This document shows, one piece after another, positions 47,889-56,358 of a stretch of DNA of 64,000 bases. The notes below the pieces were generated by a model. It was not told the DNA's origin, did not search any database, and saw only the letters and a program-made list of their open reading frames with translations. The position numbers and the translations under genes were made by a program. Source of the stretch: Sphaerospermopsis torques-reginae ITEP-024 (lineage in GTDB: Bacteria > Cyanobacteriota > Cyanobacteriia > Cyanobacteriales > Nostocaceae); assembly GCF_019598945.1 (NCBI RefSeq), contig NZ_CP080598.1, forward strand, positions 1,922,001 through 1,986,000, given 5' to 3'. The stretch's first letter is position 1. The number at the start of each line of letters is the position of its first letter.

Positions 47889-49613
47889 ATGCAGCTAAAT
47901 TTTAATAATCTTAATCAACTTTGGTCTTATGTTTTAACAGAAACCCTCAAACGCTTGGGTTTAAGTTGTGCTGTTTTATGTCCTGGTTCTCGTTCTACTC
48001 CCTTAACGGTCGCTTTTAGCAAACAAGCACCTGATATTGAAGCTATTCCCATTTTAGATGAACGTTCTGCGGCTTTTTTTGCGTTAGGAAGAGCAAAAGC
48101 AACAGGAAAACCTGTGGTTTTGGTTTGTACTTCAGGGACAGCAGGAGCGAATTTTTACCCTGCGGTAATTGAAGCCAAAGAAAGTCGTGTACCTTTATTA
48201 ATATTAACTACAGATAGACCTGCTGAATTACGAGATTGTCATTCTGGACAAACTATAGACCAAGTAAAATTATACGGTAATTATCCTAACTGGCAAACGG
48301 AGTTAGCTACACCTGTTGCAGATATAGGAATGTTACGTTATTTGCGACAAACGGTAATTCATGCTTGGGAACGTTGCCAATTTCCTAGCGGGGGAATTGT
48401 ACATTTAAATATACCTTTTCGTGATCCTCTTGCACCAATTTCTGATGGTACTAATTTTACATTAGATTGTGAAGAGTTCTTTGCTGGGATAGTTCCAACT
48501 CAATTACCAATTACCCATTACCAATTACCTAAAGAATGGCAACAATGTCAACGGGGTATTATCATTGCTGGGGTAGCACAACCCAAAGAACCTGAAGAGT
48601 ATTGTAAAGCGATCGCTCGTCTTTCCCAAACTCTGCAATGGCCTGTTTTAGCTGAAGGACTTTCTCCTGTTAGAAATTATGCAGACTTGATCCCCTATTT
48701 AGTTTCTACCTACGACATCATTTTACGTAATCAAAAAATTGCCCAACAATTAACACCAGAAATGGTAATTCAAATCGGGGAAATACCGACCAGTAAAGAA
48801 TTACGTAATTGGTTAATTAATGTTAATCCTCAATGTTGGTTAATTGATAATAGTGCTGAAAATTTAGATCCTTTACATGGAAAAACAACACATTTAAGGA
48901 TATCTGTAGAAAATATAGAGGTTGGGGAATGGGGAATGGAGAATGAAAAATGGGGGTTTTATTTACAAAAGTGGTGTGAAATTGAAGTGCAAATCAGAAA
49001 AACTATTGATGAGACTTTTGAAAATATGGAGGATTTAATTGAAAGTAAAGCTGCTTGGTTAATTTCACAAATTCTGCCTCCACAAACACCATTTTTTATT
49101 GCTAATAGTATGCCGGTGCGGGATGTAGAATTTTTCTCCAAACCGAATAATTTAGGGATCAAATCATATTTTAATCGTGGTGCAAATGGTATTGATGGTA
49201 CTCTTTCCACTGCTTTAGGAATAGCACATCATCAACAAAGTAGTGTGATGTTGACAGGAGATTTAGCACTATTACATGATACCAATGGTTTTTTAATAAA
49301 AAATAAGTTCATTGGACACTTAACGATTGTATTAATAAATAATAATGGTGGAGGAATTTTTGAAATGTTACCTATTGCTAATTTTGATCCACCTTTTGAA
49401 GAATTTTTTGCCACTCCCCAGGATATTAATTTTGCTCAGTTATGTGCTACATACAATGTAGAATATGAGTTAATAAATTCTTGGAAACAGTTAAAAGAAA
49501 GGTTAAAACTGTTACCAAGTCAGAGAATACGGGTTTTGGAAATTAGGACGAATAGAAAAAGAGATGCTCAATGGAGAAAGGAATATTTAAGAAGGTTTAG
49601 TAATGCTTTTTAA
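47889..49613 (+). CDS. menD: MenD, SEPHCHC synthase
   Basis: This thiamine diphosphate enzyme joins isochorismate and 2-oxoglutarate in phylloquinone (photosystem I quinone) synthesis. At 574 residues it is full-length. The N-terminal part has CAVLCPGSRSTPLTVAF, with GSRS binding isochorismate, and ERSAAFFALGRAKATGKPVV supplies the catalytic Glu. The ThDP-binding block is VMLTGDLALLHDTNGFL, then IVLINNNGGGIFEMLPI. Residues about 203-215 (TQLPITHYQLPKEW) are encoded by short heptamer repeats, as are those near 345-357 (EVGEWGMENEKWG). They sit at surface-loop positions and do not break the frame. Confidence 0.96.
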   Translation: MQLNFNNLNQLWSYVLTETLKRLGLSCAVLCPGSRSTPLTVAFSKQAPDIEAIPILDERSAAFFALGRAKATGKPVVLVCTSGTAGANFYPAVIEAKESRVPLLILTTDRPAELRDCHSGQTIDQVKLYGNYPNWQTELATPVADIGMLRYLRQTVIHAWERCQFPSGGIVHLNIPFRDPLAPISDGTNFTLDCEEFFAGIVPTQLPITHYQLPKEWQQCQRGIIIAGVAQPKEPEEYCKAIARLSQTLQWPVLAEGLSPVRNYADLIPYLVSTYDIILRNQKIAQQLTPEMVIQIGEIPTSKELRNWLINVNPQCWLIDNSAENLDPLHGKTTHLRISVENIEVGEWGMENEKWGFYLQKWCEIEVQIRKTIDETFENMEDLIESKAAWLISQILPPQTPFFIANSMPVRDVEFFSKPNNLGIKSYFNRGANGIDGTLSTALGIAHHQQSSVMLTGDLALLHDTNGFLIKNKFIGHLTIVLINNNGGGIFEMLPIANFDPPFEEFFATPQDINFAQLCATYNVEYELINSWKQLKERLKLLPSQRIRVLEIRTNRKRDAQWRKEYLRRFSNAF

Positions 49614-49905
49614 GCATTCACTTTCTTTGCTGTTTATCAACTTCAAACCTTTGATTTTTCTGGGTTTTGGGTTTATTCAGCAAACCCTAGTTCGGAGCAT
49701 CCCAAATGTGTAAATTTATGTTTATCTTACGAAGTAAACGCTCCAATGCCTTATATGATTGAACCGCAAAGGACGCAAAGGACACAAAGGAAAGAGATTT
49801 TAAGAGATTTTTTAGTGTTGCTGCGGTTACTTTTGAAAATTGGGATGCTCCCCCCTATTTCAGTCTTCAAAGCTGACTGCTGATAGCTGACTGCTGAATA
49901 CTTAC
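49614..49905. other. Intergenic region between convergent menD and gloB
   Basis: It holds repeats such as CGCAAAGGACGCAAAGGACA (49767-49786) and CTGACTGCTGATAGCTGACT (49871-49890). No gene is seen. Confidence 0.5.
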
Positions 49906-50679
49906 TTAAAATTTATCTTTCATTCCGCGAATTTTAGCAAAAGTTTGTACAGGATCTTTACTGTTTACAGCTAATTGTAATGAAGATTGATCCCAACGTA
50001 AAAACGGATTTGTCTGCTTTTCAATCCCCAGCAGAGAAGGTACTGTAGCTTCTTGACGCTGACGCATATGTGTTACTTCTGCAAATCGCTTTTGCAACTC
50101 TGTGTTTTCACTATCCACAGTTAATGCAAAGCGCAAATTACTCAAAGTGTATTCATGGGCGCACCAAACACGGGTATTATCAGGTAAAGACCGCAGTTTG
50201 CTTAATGAGTTTACCATTTGTGCTGGTGTACCTTCAAACAAACGACCACAACCACCTGCAAATAAAGTATCACCACAGAATAATTCCCCTGTCTCATCTG
50301 GTGTTACTGGTGGAAAATAGTAAGCGATATGAGCGCGGGTATGGCCGGGTACAAAAAATACTTCTGCTGTGCGATCGGCAAATTGTACGCGATCGCCTTC
50401 TTGTAAAAATACCTGTTGTCCAGGAATCCTTCCCCGATCCTCAATTCCAGCATATACTGTCAATTGGGGGAATTTTTCGATTAACTCCAGATTAGCACCC
50501 ACATGATCATGATGATGGTGTGTGTTAAAAATTGCTACTAAATTGCATTTGAGTTGTGCAAGTTCCTGTAAAACTGGTTTAGACTCCGCTGGATCAACAA
50601 CAGCCGCAATATTGTGCTGTAAATCGTATAGCATAAATATATAGTTGTCAGAAAGTGCTGATAGTCGGATTACCTGCAT
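49906..50679 (-). CDS. gloB: Hydroxyacylglutathione hydrolase (glyoxalase II)
   Basis: This metallo-beta-lactamase-fold enzyme hydrolyses S-lactoylglutathione, completing methylglyoxal detoxification. The start was set at ATG 50679-50677 ([20 protein letters not shown]), which gives the usual 257 residues and has AGGTAAAG upstream. A longer frame to 50859 is not supported. Metal ligands are in [16 protein letters not shown] (THxHxDH), [32 protein letters not shown] and [14 protein letters not shown]. Confidence 0.96.
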   Translation of the reverse strand: MQVIRLSALSDNYIFMLYDLQHNIAAVVDPAESKPVLQELAQLKCNLVAIFNTHHHHDHVGANLELIEKFPQLTVYAGIEDRGRIPGQQVFLQEGDRVQFADRTAEVFFVPGHTRAHIAYYFPPVTPDETGELFCGDTLFAGGCGRLFEGTPAQMVNSLSKLRSLPDNTRVWCAHEYTLSNLRFALTVDSENTELQKRFAEVTHMRQRQEATVPSLLGIEKQTNPFLRWDQSSLQLAVNSKDPVQTFAKIRGMKDKF

Positions 50680-51117
50680 TGCTTTCTTTACCTCCCACAC
50701 ACATGGATGCTTGATATTGATCATTTTAGAAGTTTTGAATTGAATCAGGTTAGTCAAGTCAATTACTAATGAGACAAGAGCTTGTCCTAAGTTGACAATT
50801 TCATAGACAAAACTATACTTATATTGACAAAAATCAATATATTTTCCGGAAAAAATCAACTACTTGATATATAATACGGTGATATCAAGTATTGAATTGA
50901 GACTATTGCCGACGCGAAAACCAAGCAATGATGGTGGTAGTCTTTTTCAGAAACTTAATTGGAACACAATCGCGTTGGGCTACAGCGTGAAGGTCTACAG
51001 AGGGATAACCGCTCCCATGCTCCCGTTGAAGTAGAAAGTAAAGTCTAGCTTTGTCTAGGTTTTATATAGCAGAATAAGCTGTTATGCAGTTAAACTGTAT
51101 AATCTTAATATTCTTAG

Positions 51118-51170
51118 GTCTTGTGGAACAGGCATACTTCGACTGCGCTCAGTACAAGTCTTGCCTGTTA
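51118..51170. repeat. Hairpin repeat carrying a nested 24-bp element
   Basis: The core is GGTCTTGTGGAACAGGCAT/CTTGCCTGTT, with a 24-bp segment (51136-51159, ACTTCGACT...TACAAGT) inserted at the same point as in the copy at 12131. Confidence 0.75.
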
Positions 51171-51187
51171 ACCTTATATAAATTAAA

Positions 51188-51325
51188 TTCACGACAGCTT
51201 ATGAACGGATTAAAAACCTAATTAAAATTCGTGAAAAAGCAGATTTTCAAGATCAGGCAAATGCACAAGTAATTGGACTTGATCATGTAAAAAATCAATT
51301 ACGTCAATTGCAACCCCAATCTTGA
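51188..51325 (+). pseudogene. Short coding remnant of unknown origin
   Basis: A 45-codon open stretch without a start codon reads YERIKNLIKIREKADFQDQA, then QVIGLDHVKNQLRQLQPQ and TGA. Codon use and helix-like composition look coding, and the preceding sequence is repeat DNA. It is probably the 3' end of a lost gene. No family is recognised. Confidence 0.4.
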
Positions 51326-51604
51326 TACTAATAACCAGTTTACAGCAGTTTTCATATATTTGTACCACATCCTTCTTGTTATCTTCCTTTCTTCCTTTGC
51401 GCCTTTGCGTCTTTGCGTGAGATTAAAAAATGTGGTTCATTTACCTGAAAATCGCTGTAAATAAAGGTGGCAGCAAAAAGTTTTTCGTTAGTAAAGGAAA
51501 TAGGGAGATGGGGAAGAAAATTTTAGATTTTAGATTAGATTTTACAAAACAATCCAAAATCCAAAATCCAAAATAAATAACTCCTGACTCCTGAATTATT
51601 GTTA

Positions 51605-51979
51605 TTAAGACCAAGAATCCAAATCTAAAGATTGCATTCCTCGACTGCTGACAAATTCCAGCAAACTACCTAACTGAAACCAAACAAACACACAAGTTCC
51701 CAAACTTAAAGGTAAACCAATACCTAAAGCTAGGGGAGAGGGAAAACCAAATATTTCTAAACCAGAAGACATAAATAAACAAACGCCTCCCGTAATACCA
51801 ATAAATGGTACTAACAATTGCTTTAAAGAAGCACTAGATTTAATAGGTTCTTGATTGTTATTTGGCCATTTTTGGACAATTACTTTTAATGTTCCCGATA
51901 AGGCAAAACCAGAAGTTAAAGCCATGAGGAAACCAACCAAAAGCAAGATATAAGGAGGTTGAAGAGGATAATAATACAT
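51605..51979 (-). CDS. Conserved cyanobacterial membrane protein
   Basis: This 124-residue protein has three hydrophobic segments: YILLLVGFLMALTSGFALSG, LLVPFIGITGGVCLFMSSGL and LALGIGLPLSLGTCVFVWFQ. They are followed by a short amphipathic tail (LEFVSSRGMQSLDLDSW). No function is known. It lies 38 bp after the ABC1 kinase gene on the same strand, so the two may be co-transcribed. Confidence 0.72.
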   Translation of the reverse strand: MYYYPLQPPYILLLVGFLMALTSGFALSGTLKVIVQKWPNNNQEPIKSSASLKQLLVPFIGITGGVCLFMSSGLEIFGFPSPLALGIGLPLSLGTCVFVWFQLGSLLEFVSSRGMQSLDLDSWS

Positions 51980-52017
51980 GAAGACTCCTGATTTTTATGC
52001 AAATAATTTAAACGTTT

Positions 52018-53727
52018 TTACTGTTTTTCAGTAAACGAAATCAGAGATGTTGCTTTTGGCAAAATAGCTGCTACACTTTCTCTCGATAACTCGGTTAAAA
52101 TGCCGACAGCTACATTTAATAACCGATTTGGTGGTAAGTCATCTTTGACTAAATCCCACAATCTTTGTACTTCATCAGTGTGTAAACGATCATCTTCAGT
52201 TAATGCTAAAACTAACTGACGACGTAAAAATTTACCTTCTTCCGATAGTAAATACTGTAAACCCATTCTGGCTGTTGGCACAACATCAAATTGCTGATCA
52301 GTCCGCGCAATGGAAATCAAATTTTCTAAACGCTGCCATTGGAATTTACCATCTTTAAATAGTACATTCAATAACCGTCGTCTTAATGCGGGAGATTCAC
52401 CAGTTAATAACCGTCGCGCTATGTAGGGATAACCTACTTCGACAATTTTAAAGTTAGGGTTGAGGCTTAAAGCAATACCTTCCTGTGTCACCAAAGAACG
52501 AATAATTAAAGCAAACTTAGCGGGAACTCGGAAAGGATATTCATACATCAATTCCGAAAATTCATCGGTAATGGTTTTAAAGTTAAAATCGCCTACATTT
52601 TTACCAATGGCATTTCCCAGAACTGCTTCTAATGCTGGAACAATGGGAGCAATATTTGTTTCTGGAGCAAGAAAGCCCAGTTTTACAAAGTCTTCGGCTA
52701 AGTCGGTGTAATCTTTGTTGACCAGATGTACTAAGGCATCTACTAAGGTTTCCTTTGTGGTTTCTTCCAACTGATCCATCATGCCAAAGTCAATGTAAGC
52801 CATGCGACCATCGGGAACAGCAAATAAATTACCAGGATGGGGGTCAGCATGGAAAAAACCATGTTCTAATAATTGTTGCAAACCAGAAGTAACACCGATT
52901 TGAATGATGGTTTCTGGATCTAACCCTGCTTGTTTGATGCTTTGGATATCTGTGAGTTTAAAGCCGTTGATCCATTCCAGGGTTAAAACATGGGTACTAC
53001 TATAACGCCAGTAAATAGTTGGTACTTTTACTTGGAGGTCATCGCGGAAGTTGGTGGCAAATTTTTCCGCGTTCCGACCTTCGTTCATGTAGTCTATTTC
53101 TTCAAATAACTTCGTGCCAAACTCGTCTACGATTAATGTGAGGTCATGGCCAAGATTGAGGGGCAACCAAGGACTCAGCCAAGTAGCTGCCCAACGCATT
53201 AGATATAAGTCTTTTGTAATTACTGGACGCAGGTGCGGACGTTGTACCTTGACTGCTACTTCCTCACCAGTGATGAGACGACCCCGATATACTTGACCTA
53301 AACTAGCCGCAGCCACTGGTTTCGGGGAAAATTCGCTAAATATCTCGTCAATGGAACGGTTAAGTTCAGTTTCAATAATGTGTTGCGCTAGGTCATGGTC
53401 AAAGGGTGGTAACTGGTCTTGTAGTTTTACCAGTTCTTCTAAAAAGTCTTTACGGATCAAGTCTGGCCGAGTCGAAAGGGCTTGACCCACTTTAATAAAT
53501 GTCGGACCGAGGTTTGTGAGCAGTTGTCGTAATTGGGTAGCTCGTTTACCCTTATTCTGCTCAACTTGGTTTTGCCATTCATCCCACTTGAGGCTGAATA
53601 GAAAGCCTGCAAAGGAGAGTATGATTCTCAGTAGTCTGCCCCAAGCTAACCAGGGACGGTAACGATAGTAACGAGCGATCGCTTCTGGATTATACTGCTT
53701 TAGTTCAGCAGGTTGATACTCACCCAC
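52018..53727 (-). CDS. ABC1/UbiB-family atypical kinase
   Basis: This 569-residue protein belongs to the AarF/UbiB/ABC1K group, linked to quinone and tocopherol metabolism in photosynthetic membranes. Family motifs are the KxGQ-type segment GPTFIKVGQALSTRPDLI, the Ala-rich loop VAAASLGQVYRG, the ATP Lys in EVAVKVQRPHLRP, the catalytic block HGFFHADPHPGNLFAVPDGR and the metal-binding YIDFGMM. No clear membrane helix lies at the N-terminus, though residues 28-45 are hydrophobic. Such genes are present in several copies in cyanobacteria, so the exact paralogue is not assigned. Confidence 0.94.
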   Translation of the reverse strand: MGEYQPAELKQYNPEAIARYYRYRPWLAWGRLLRIILSFAGFLFSLKWDEWQNQVEQNKGKRATQLRQLLTNLGPTFIKVGQALSTRPDLIRKDFLEELVKLQDQLPPFDHDLAQHIIETELNRSIDEIFSEFSPKPVAAASLGQVYRGRLITGEEVAVKVQRPHLRPVITKDLYLMRWAATWLSPWLPLNLGHDLTLIVDEFGTKLFEEIDYMNEGRNAEKFATNFRDDLQVKVPTIYWRYSSTHVLTLEWINGFKLTDIQSIKQAGLDPETIIQIGVTSGLQQLLEHGFFHADPHPGNLFAVPDGRMAYIDFGMMDQLEETTKETLVDALVHLVNKDYTDLAEDFVKLGFLAPETNIAPIVPALEAVLGNAIGKNVGDFNFKTITDEFSELMYEYPFRVPAKFALIIRSLVTQEGIALSLNPNFKIVEVGYPYIARRLLTGESPALRRRLLNVLFKDGKFQWQRLENLISIARTDQQFDVVPTARMGLQYLLSEEGKFLRRQLVLALTEDDRLHTDEVQRLWDLVKDDLPPNRLLNVAVGILTELSRESVAAILPKATSLISFTEKQ

Positions 53728-54188
53728 GTCTTTTTTTGCCTCTACAACTGGGAATTTGGGAATTTTGTATGTTTACTACCTATCTAACAAGATAGTTGTC
53801 AGGTTTGTTGGTAGTTTTTGATGGAAATTATAGATAAACTCAATCTATCTTGACTGTTGAGATTAGTTTATCTTTTTCTTAATTATACTTTATAAAAGTA
53901 CAAACTTTTGTCTCATGGCGAGAGTATTTTATTATTTCTTAATGTTTAACGCAGTTTACCTTAGTATTAAAAATGACATTAAATATCTTGAAAATCCGAT
54001 CCTATACAGGTTAGTTGATGGTTATTTGTCAATCTTCAGGTTTTGTAGGATGGTGGTGAAAATCTCAGACAGGGTTTTTAGGTATATAAAGATGAGATAT
54101 ATTGCTGTTTAGAGAATTTTGATATTTATTAAAATATTGCAGTTGAAACTATCAGAAATAGATTAATATATAAATATTATCCGATTCC
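53728..54188. other. Intergenic region
   Basis: These 460 bp lie upstream of the ABC1 kinase gene and downstream of the Zorya-like operon. They are AT-rich. A 65-codon open frame at 53915 has no ribosome-binding site or recognisable product. No RNA is seen. Confidence 0.5.
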
Positions 54189-54539
54189 CTAATTATTAAA
54201 TTTTTCCAATTGATTAATTTCTTCCTCGGAAAGTAATTTTTTGACAACTCTAACAGGTAAATGTTCTGCATTATCACGGTTATTAATTGGATTTACTAAA
54301 CGCAAACTATATACTTCTTCTCCTGCTTCTTGTGAACTTTTTTGATCTATTTTCAAATAAACTTGATTTGGATAGGTACGTAATAATCTTGTTTGTAAAC
54401 ATCCTTTTAAATCTCTTGCACTTTTAGCTAGTTCGCTTTCTTCTCCAAATATTTCTCCTGCTGCTTTCCAAGCATGATTTAATGCGACAATTTCTTTTAC
54501 TAATGTTTCTATTGATGGTTGTTGAAATATATCTTTCAT
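54189..54539 (-). CDS. Small protein at the end of the Zorya-like operon
   Basis: This 116-residue protein starts MKDIFQQPSIETLVKEIVAL and is helical in its first half (HAWKAAGEIFGEESELAKSA). It continues with a beta-like part (RLLRTYPNQVYLKIDQKSSQ) and an ending rich in Glu and Lys. There is no signal peptide or motif I recognise. A gap of 97 bp separates it from the preceding gene, so it is the fifth and last gene on that strand. It may be an accessory protein of the system or an unrelated gene. Confidence 0.55.
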   Translation of the reverse strand: MKDIFQQPSIETLVKEIVALNHAWKAAGEIFGEESELAKSARDLKGCLQTRLLRTYPNQVYLKIDQKSSQEAGEEVYSLRLVNPINNRDNAEHLPVRVVKKLLSEEEINQLEKFNN

Positions 54540-54636
54540 GGTGATTTATTGAGTTAGGTTTTTTCATCGAACCGCAGAGACGCAGAGTTCACAGAGAAAT
54601 AGGATTTTAGGAATTTTTTGTTTTTGTAAATCCTGG

Positions 54637-54909
54637 TTAATATGGTGATTGTTTTGCTTCTAATTCTAGTTTATTGATTATCCGTTTCCATTGTTGTACT
54701 TGATTTTGACGTTCCATTAATTTATTATAATCTGGTTGTGGTAAACCCAATGTAACATCATATTTACCATGTTGTGGTTTTAATCCAGTAAAATATTTAG
54801 TACCTGTATTTGGTAAAATTTGATAATCTGTTCTTAATAATTGTTCACAAGACCATTGCCAAGCTAAAGCATACAGATGTAGTTCGCTCGGTTTCCTCCA
54901 TTTGTTCAA
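54637..54909 (-). CDS. C-terminal part of a frameshifted Zorya-operon protein
   Basis: This frame encodes LHLYALAWQWSCEQLLRTDY, then QPDYNKLMERQNQVQQWKRI, and ends LELEAKQSPY. It has no credible start of its own (TTG at best) and overlaps the end of the preceding frame by 65 bp at +1. The natural reading is one protein of about 290 residues, whose end is here and whose first 220 residues are in the frame at 54845-55528. Either the gene is broken in this strain or ribosomes slip. Confidence 0.55.
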   Translation of the reverse strand: MNKWRKPSELHLYALAWQWSCEQLLRTDYQILPNTGTKYFTGLKPQHGKYDVTLGLPQPDYNKLMERQNQVQQWKRIINKLELEAKQSPY

Positions 54910-55528
54910 AACAACGTAATAACCAATTGACTTTATCTAAAGTAACTGGATGTAGCTGCTTTGTAAAATAAGGTGCTATTTCCAAAACATAATCTTTAAA
55001 TATGGTAAGATTCGGGAGAATATGATTGATTTTTGGTAATATTTCATTATGAGTTAAATTCTGCTCACAAATAATTTTTACCATTGCTTTTTTCGGCTCA
55101 TTTGCTCCCAAAGCAACCAAAATTTTAATAACTAGATTATCCTTGACGTAAATTGAATTACTCCACAAAAGAAAACCATTAACTAAGTGTGATGTAATTA
55201 CATTTTTTTGACCATGATAAAACCAAGCTAAACGACGAATTAAGGTAAAATATAACCATTGATTTGATTGGGATATATGCCAAATTTTTAAAGATAATTG
55301 CTTTCTTTCTCCTTCTGGTATTTCTTCCCAAATTCGCTCATTATCAATACACCATATCCATTCTATTAAACTAATATCTTGAATTATATTCTGATCAATT
55401 TTTTCCTTCAATGCTGATATTGAGAGATTAATATTACTTGATTTTTGTTTTGCAGCGAGTTCAATTAATCTATGGGGTTGATGATCTGGTACACTAAATT
55501 CTTGGAGGTTGAAGTTTTGGTTAAACAT
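54845..55528 (-). CDS. Helical protein downstream of ZorA/ZorB-like genes, N-terminal part
   Basis: This 227-residue frame has no signal peptide or membrane segment. It is helical, with Trp-rich segments (ISLIEWIWCIDNERIWEEIP, then WLYFTLIRRLAWFYHGQKNV) and LLWSNSIYVKDNLVIKILVA. The position after the channel genes and the helical, Trp-rich character bring to mind ZorC (EH-signature domain) of Zorya systems, but the protein is less than half the usual ZorC length. I do not claim homology. The last 20 codons (ERTTSVCFSLAMVL) are probably out of frame. Confidence 0.55.
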   Translation of the reverse strand: MFNQNFNLQEFSVPDHQPHRLIELAAKQKSSNINLSISALKEKIDQNIIQDISLIEWIWCIDNERIWEEIPEGERKQLSLKIWHISQSNQWLYFTLIRRLAWFYHGQKNVITSHLVNGFLLWSNSIYVKDNLVIKILVALGANEPKKAMVKIICEQNLTHNEILPKINHILPNLTIFKDYVLEIAPYFTKQLHPVTLDKVNWLLRCFEQMEETERTTSVCFSLAMVL

Positions 55529-55548
55529 AATTTTCTACTTATCTATTT

Positions 55549-56202
55549 TTACTTATCTATTTTATTTAAACTACTCAAATCTTGTCCTTTAAACTGAATC
55601 CGAAATACTACTTTTCTATCTGTTGGTAAATCTCCTGGTTTTGCATCATTTTCACCTCTCCCTACTACCATGATTTTTTTCTCTAATTGTGATTTATGAG
55701 TTTTGTTAGGAAATGGCATTTGATATAATGTATATTTGGCAACCTGCCAAGCTCTGTTTAAACTTAATTCCATGTTAAAATCAGCTTTACCTTCACTGCT
55801 GGTATGGCCTTCAATAACTACTCTTTCAATTTGATCTTTAACTCTGGGAGTTTCAAAAATTACTTTGCTATAAATGGGGATTAATTTTTGTAGGGTTTTT
55901 TCACCTTGAGGATTTAATTTTGCACTGTTGGTTTCAAATAAGATGCTATCTCTCAAGCTGATATCTCCGGTATTTGGATCAACTTTTGCTTCAATATTAT
56001 TAGCTTTTAATTGTCCTTCTAACTCACCTATTAAGATTCTGGTAATGTCTTTTTGTGCTTGATTAAGCTGAATTAATGCGGAGATAAAAAGCAGTGCAAA
56101 AAACATTAATAAACCTGACATTAAATCACCAATAGAAAGATAAATTGCGGGATCTTCTTCTTGATCATCTTGATTTTTGAGAAAGTTTAAATTATTAAAC
56201 AT
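55549..56202 (-). CDS. ZorB-like MotB/OmpA-family protein
   Basis: This 217-residue membrane protein has one N-terminal helix with the ion-carrying Asp at position 26 (IYLSIGDLMSGLLMFFALLF), the place where ZorB and MotB have theirs. After a coiled stretch comes an OmpA-type peptidoglycan-binding domain: ILFETNSAKLNPQGEKTLQK at about 87-106, VVIEGHTSSEGKADFN at 128-143, and LNRAWQVAKYTL. It should anchor the channel to the cell wall in the periplasm. It follows the ZorA-like gene by 156 bp and precedes the next gene by 20 bp. There is no flagellar or Tol gene nearby. Confidence 0.82.
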   Translation of the reverse strand: MFNNLNFLKNQDDQEEDPAIYLSIGDLMSGLLMFFALLFISALIQLNQAQKDITRILIGELEGQLKANNIEAKVDPNTGDISLRDSILFETNSAKLNPQGEKTLQKLIPIYSKVIFETPRVKDQIERVVIEGHTSSEGKADFNMELSLNRAWQVAKYTLYQMPFPNKTHKSQLEKKIMVVGRGENDAKPGDLPTDRKVVFRIQFKGQDLSSLNKIDK

Positions 56203-56220
56203 GAGATAATTTACCTGTTG

Positions 56221-56358
56221 ATTGTTATTTTTACTGTAGGTTGGGTTGACGTAAGGAAACCCAACATTTTATTTATCAGGAAACTCAACATTTCGTTTAT
56301 AAGGAAACTCAATATTTGGTTTACTTGTTGGGTTTCACTTCGTTTAACCCAACCTACA
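56221..56358. repeat. Imperfect CAACATTT/GGAAACTC repeats between the ZorA- and ZorB-like genes
   Basis: TAGGTTGGGTTGACGTAAGG (56237-56256) is inverted against CTTCGTTTAACCCAACCTAC (56337-56356), forming a stem of about 17 bp. Between them are three copies of a GGAAACTCAACATTT-type unit. This is a common dispersed hairpin, here inside the operon, where it could reduce read-through. Confidence 0.75.

Larger units (their letters stand above)
50680..51604. other. Long intergenic region with repeats and a gene remnant
   Basis: About 925 bp. It contains an expanded hairpin repeat (51118-51170), a short coding remnant (51188-51325), CTTTGCGCCTTTGCGTCTTT repeats (51395-51414) and a CCAAAAT heptamer array (51553-51575). 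The part from 50860 to 51110 shows nothing I can name. Confidence 0.55.

Noticed and set aside
50680-50859. 60-residue upstream extension of gloB
   Set aside because: Glyoxalase II starts at [13 protein letters not shown] and has a ribosome-binding site there.
53915-54112. 65-codon frame in the gap after the ABC1 kinase gene
   Set aside because: No ribosome-binding site, aromatic low-complexity product, no family; likely chance in AT-rich DNA.
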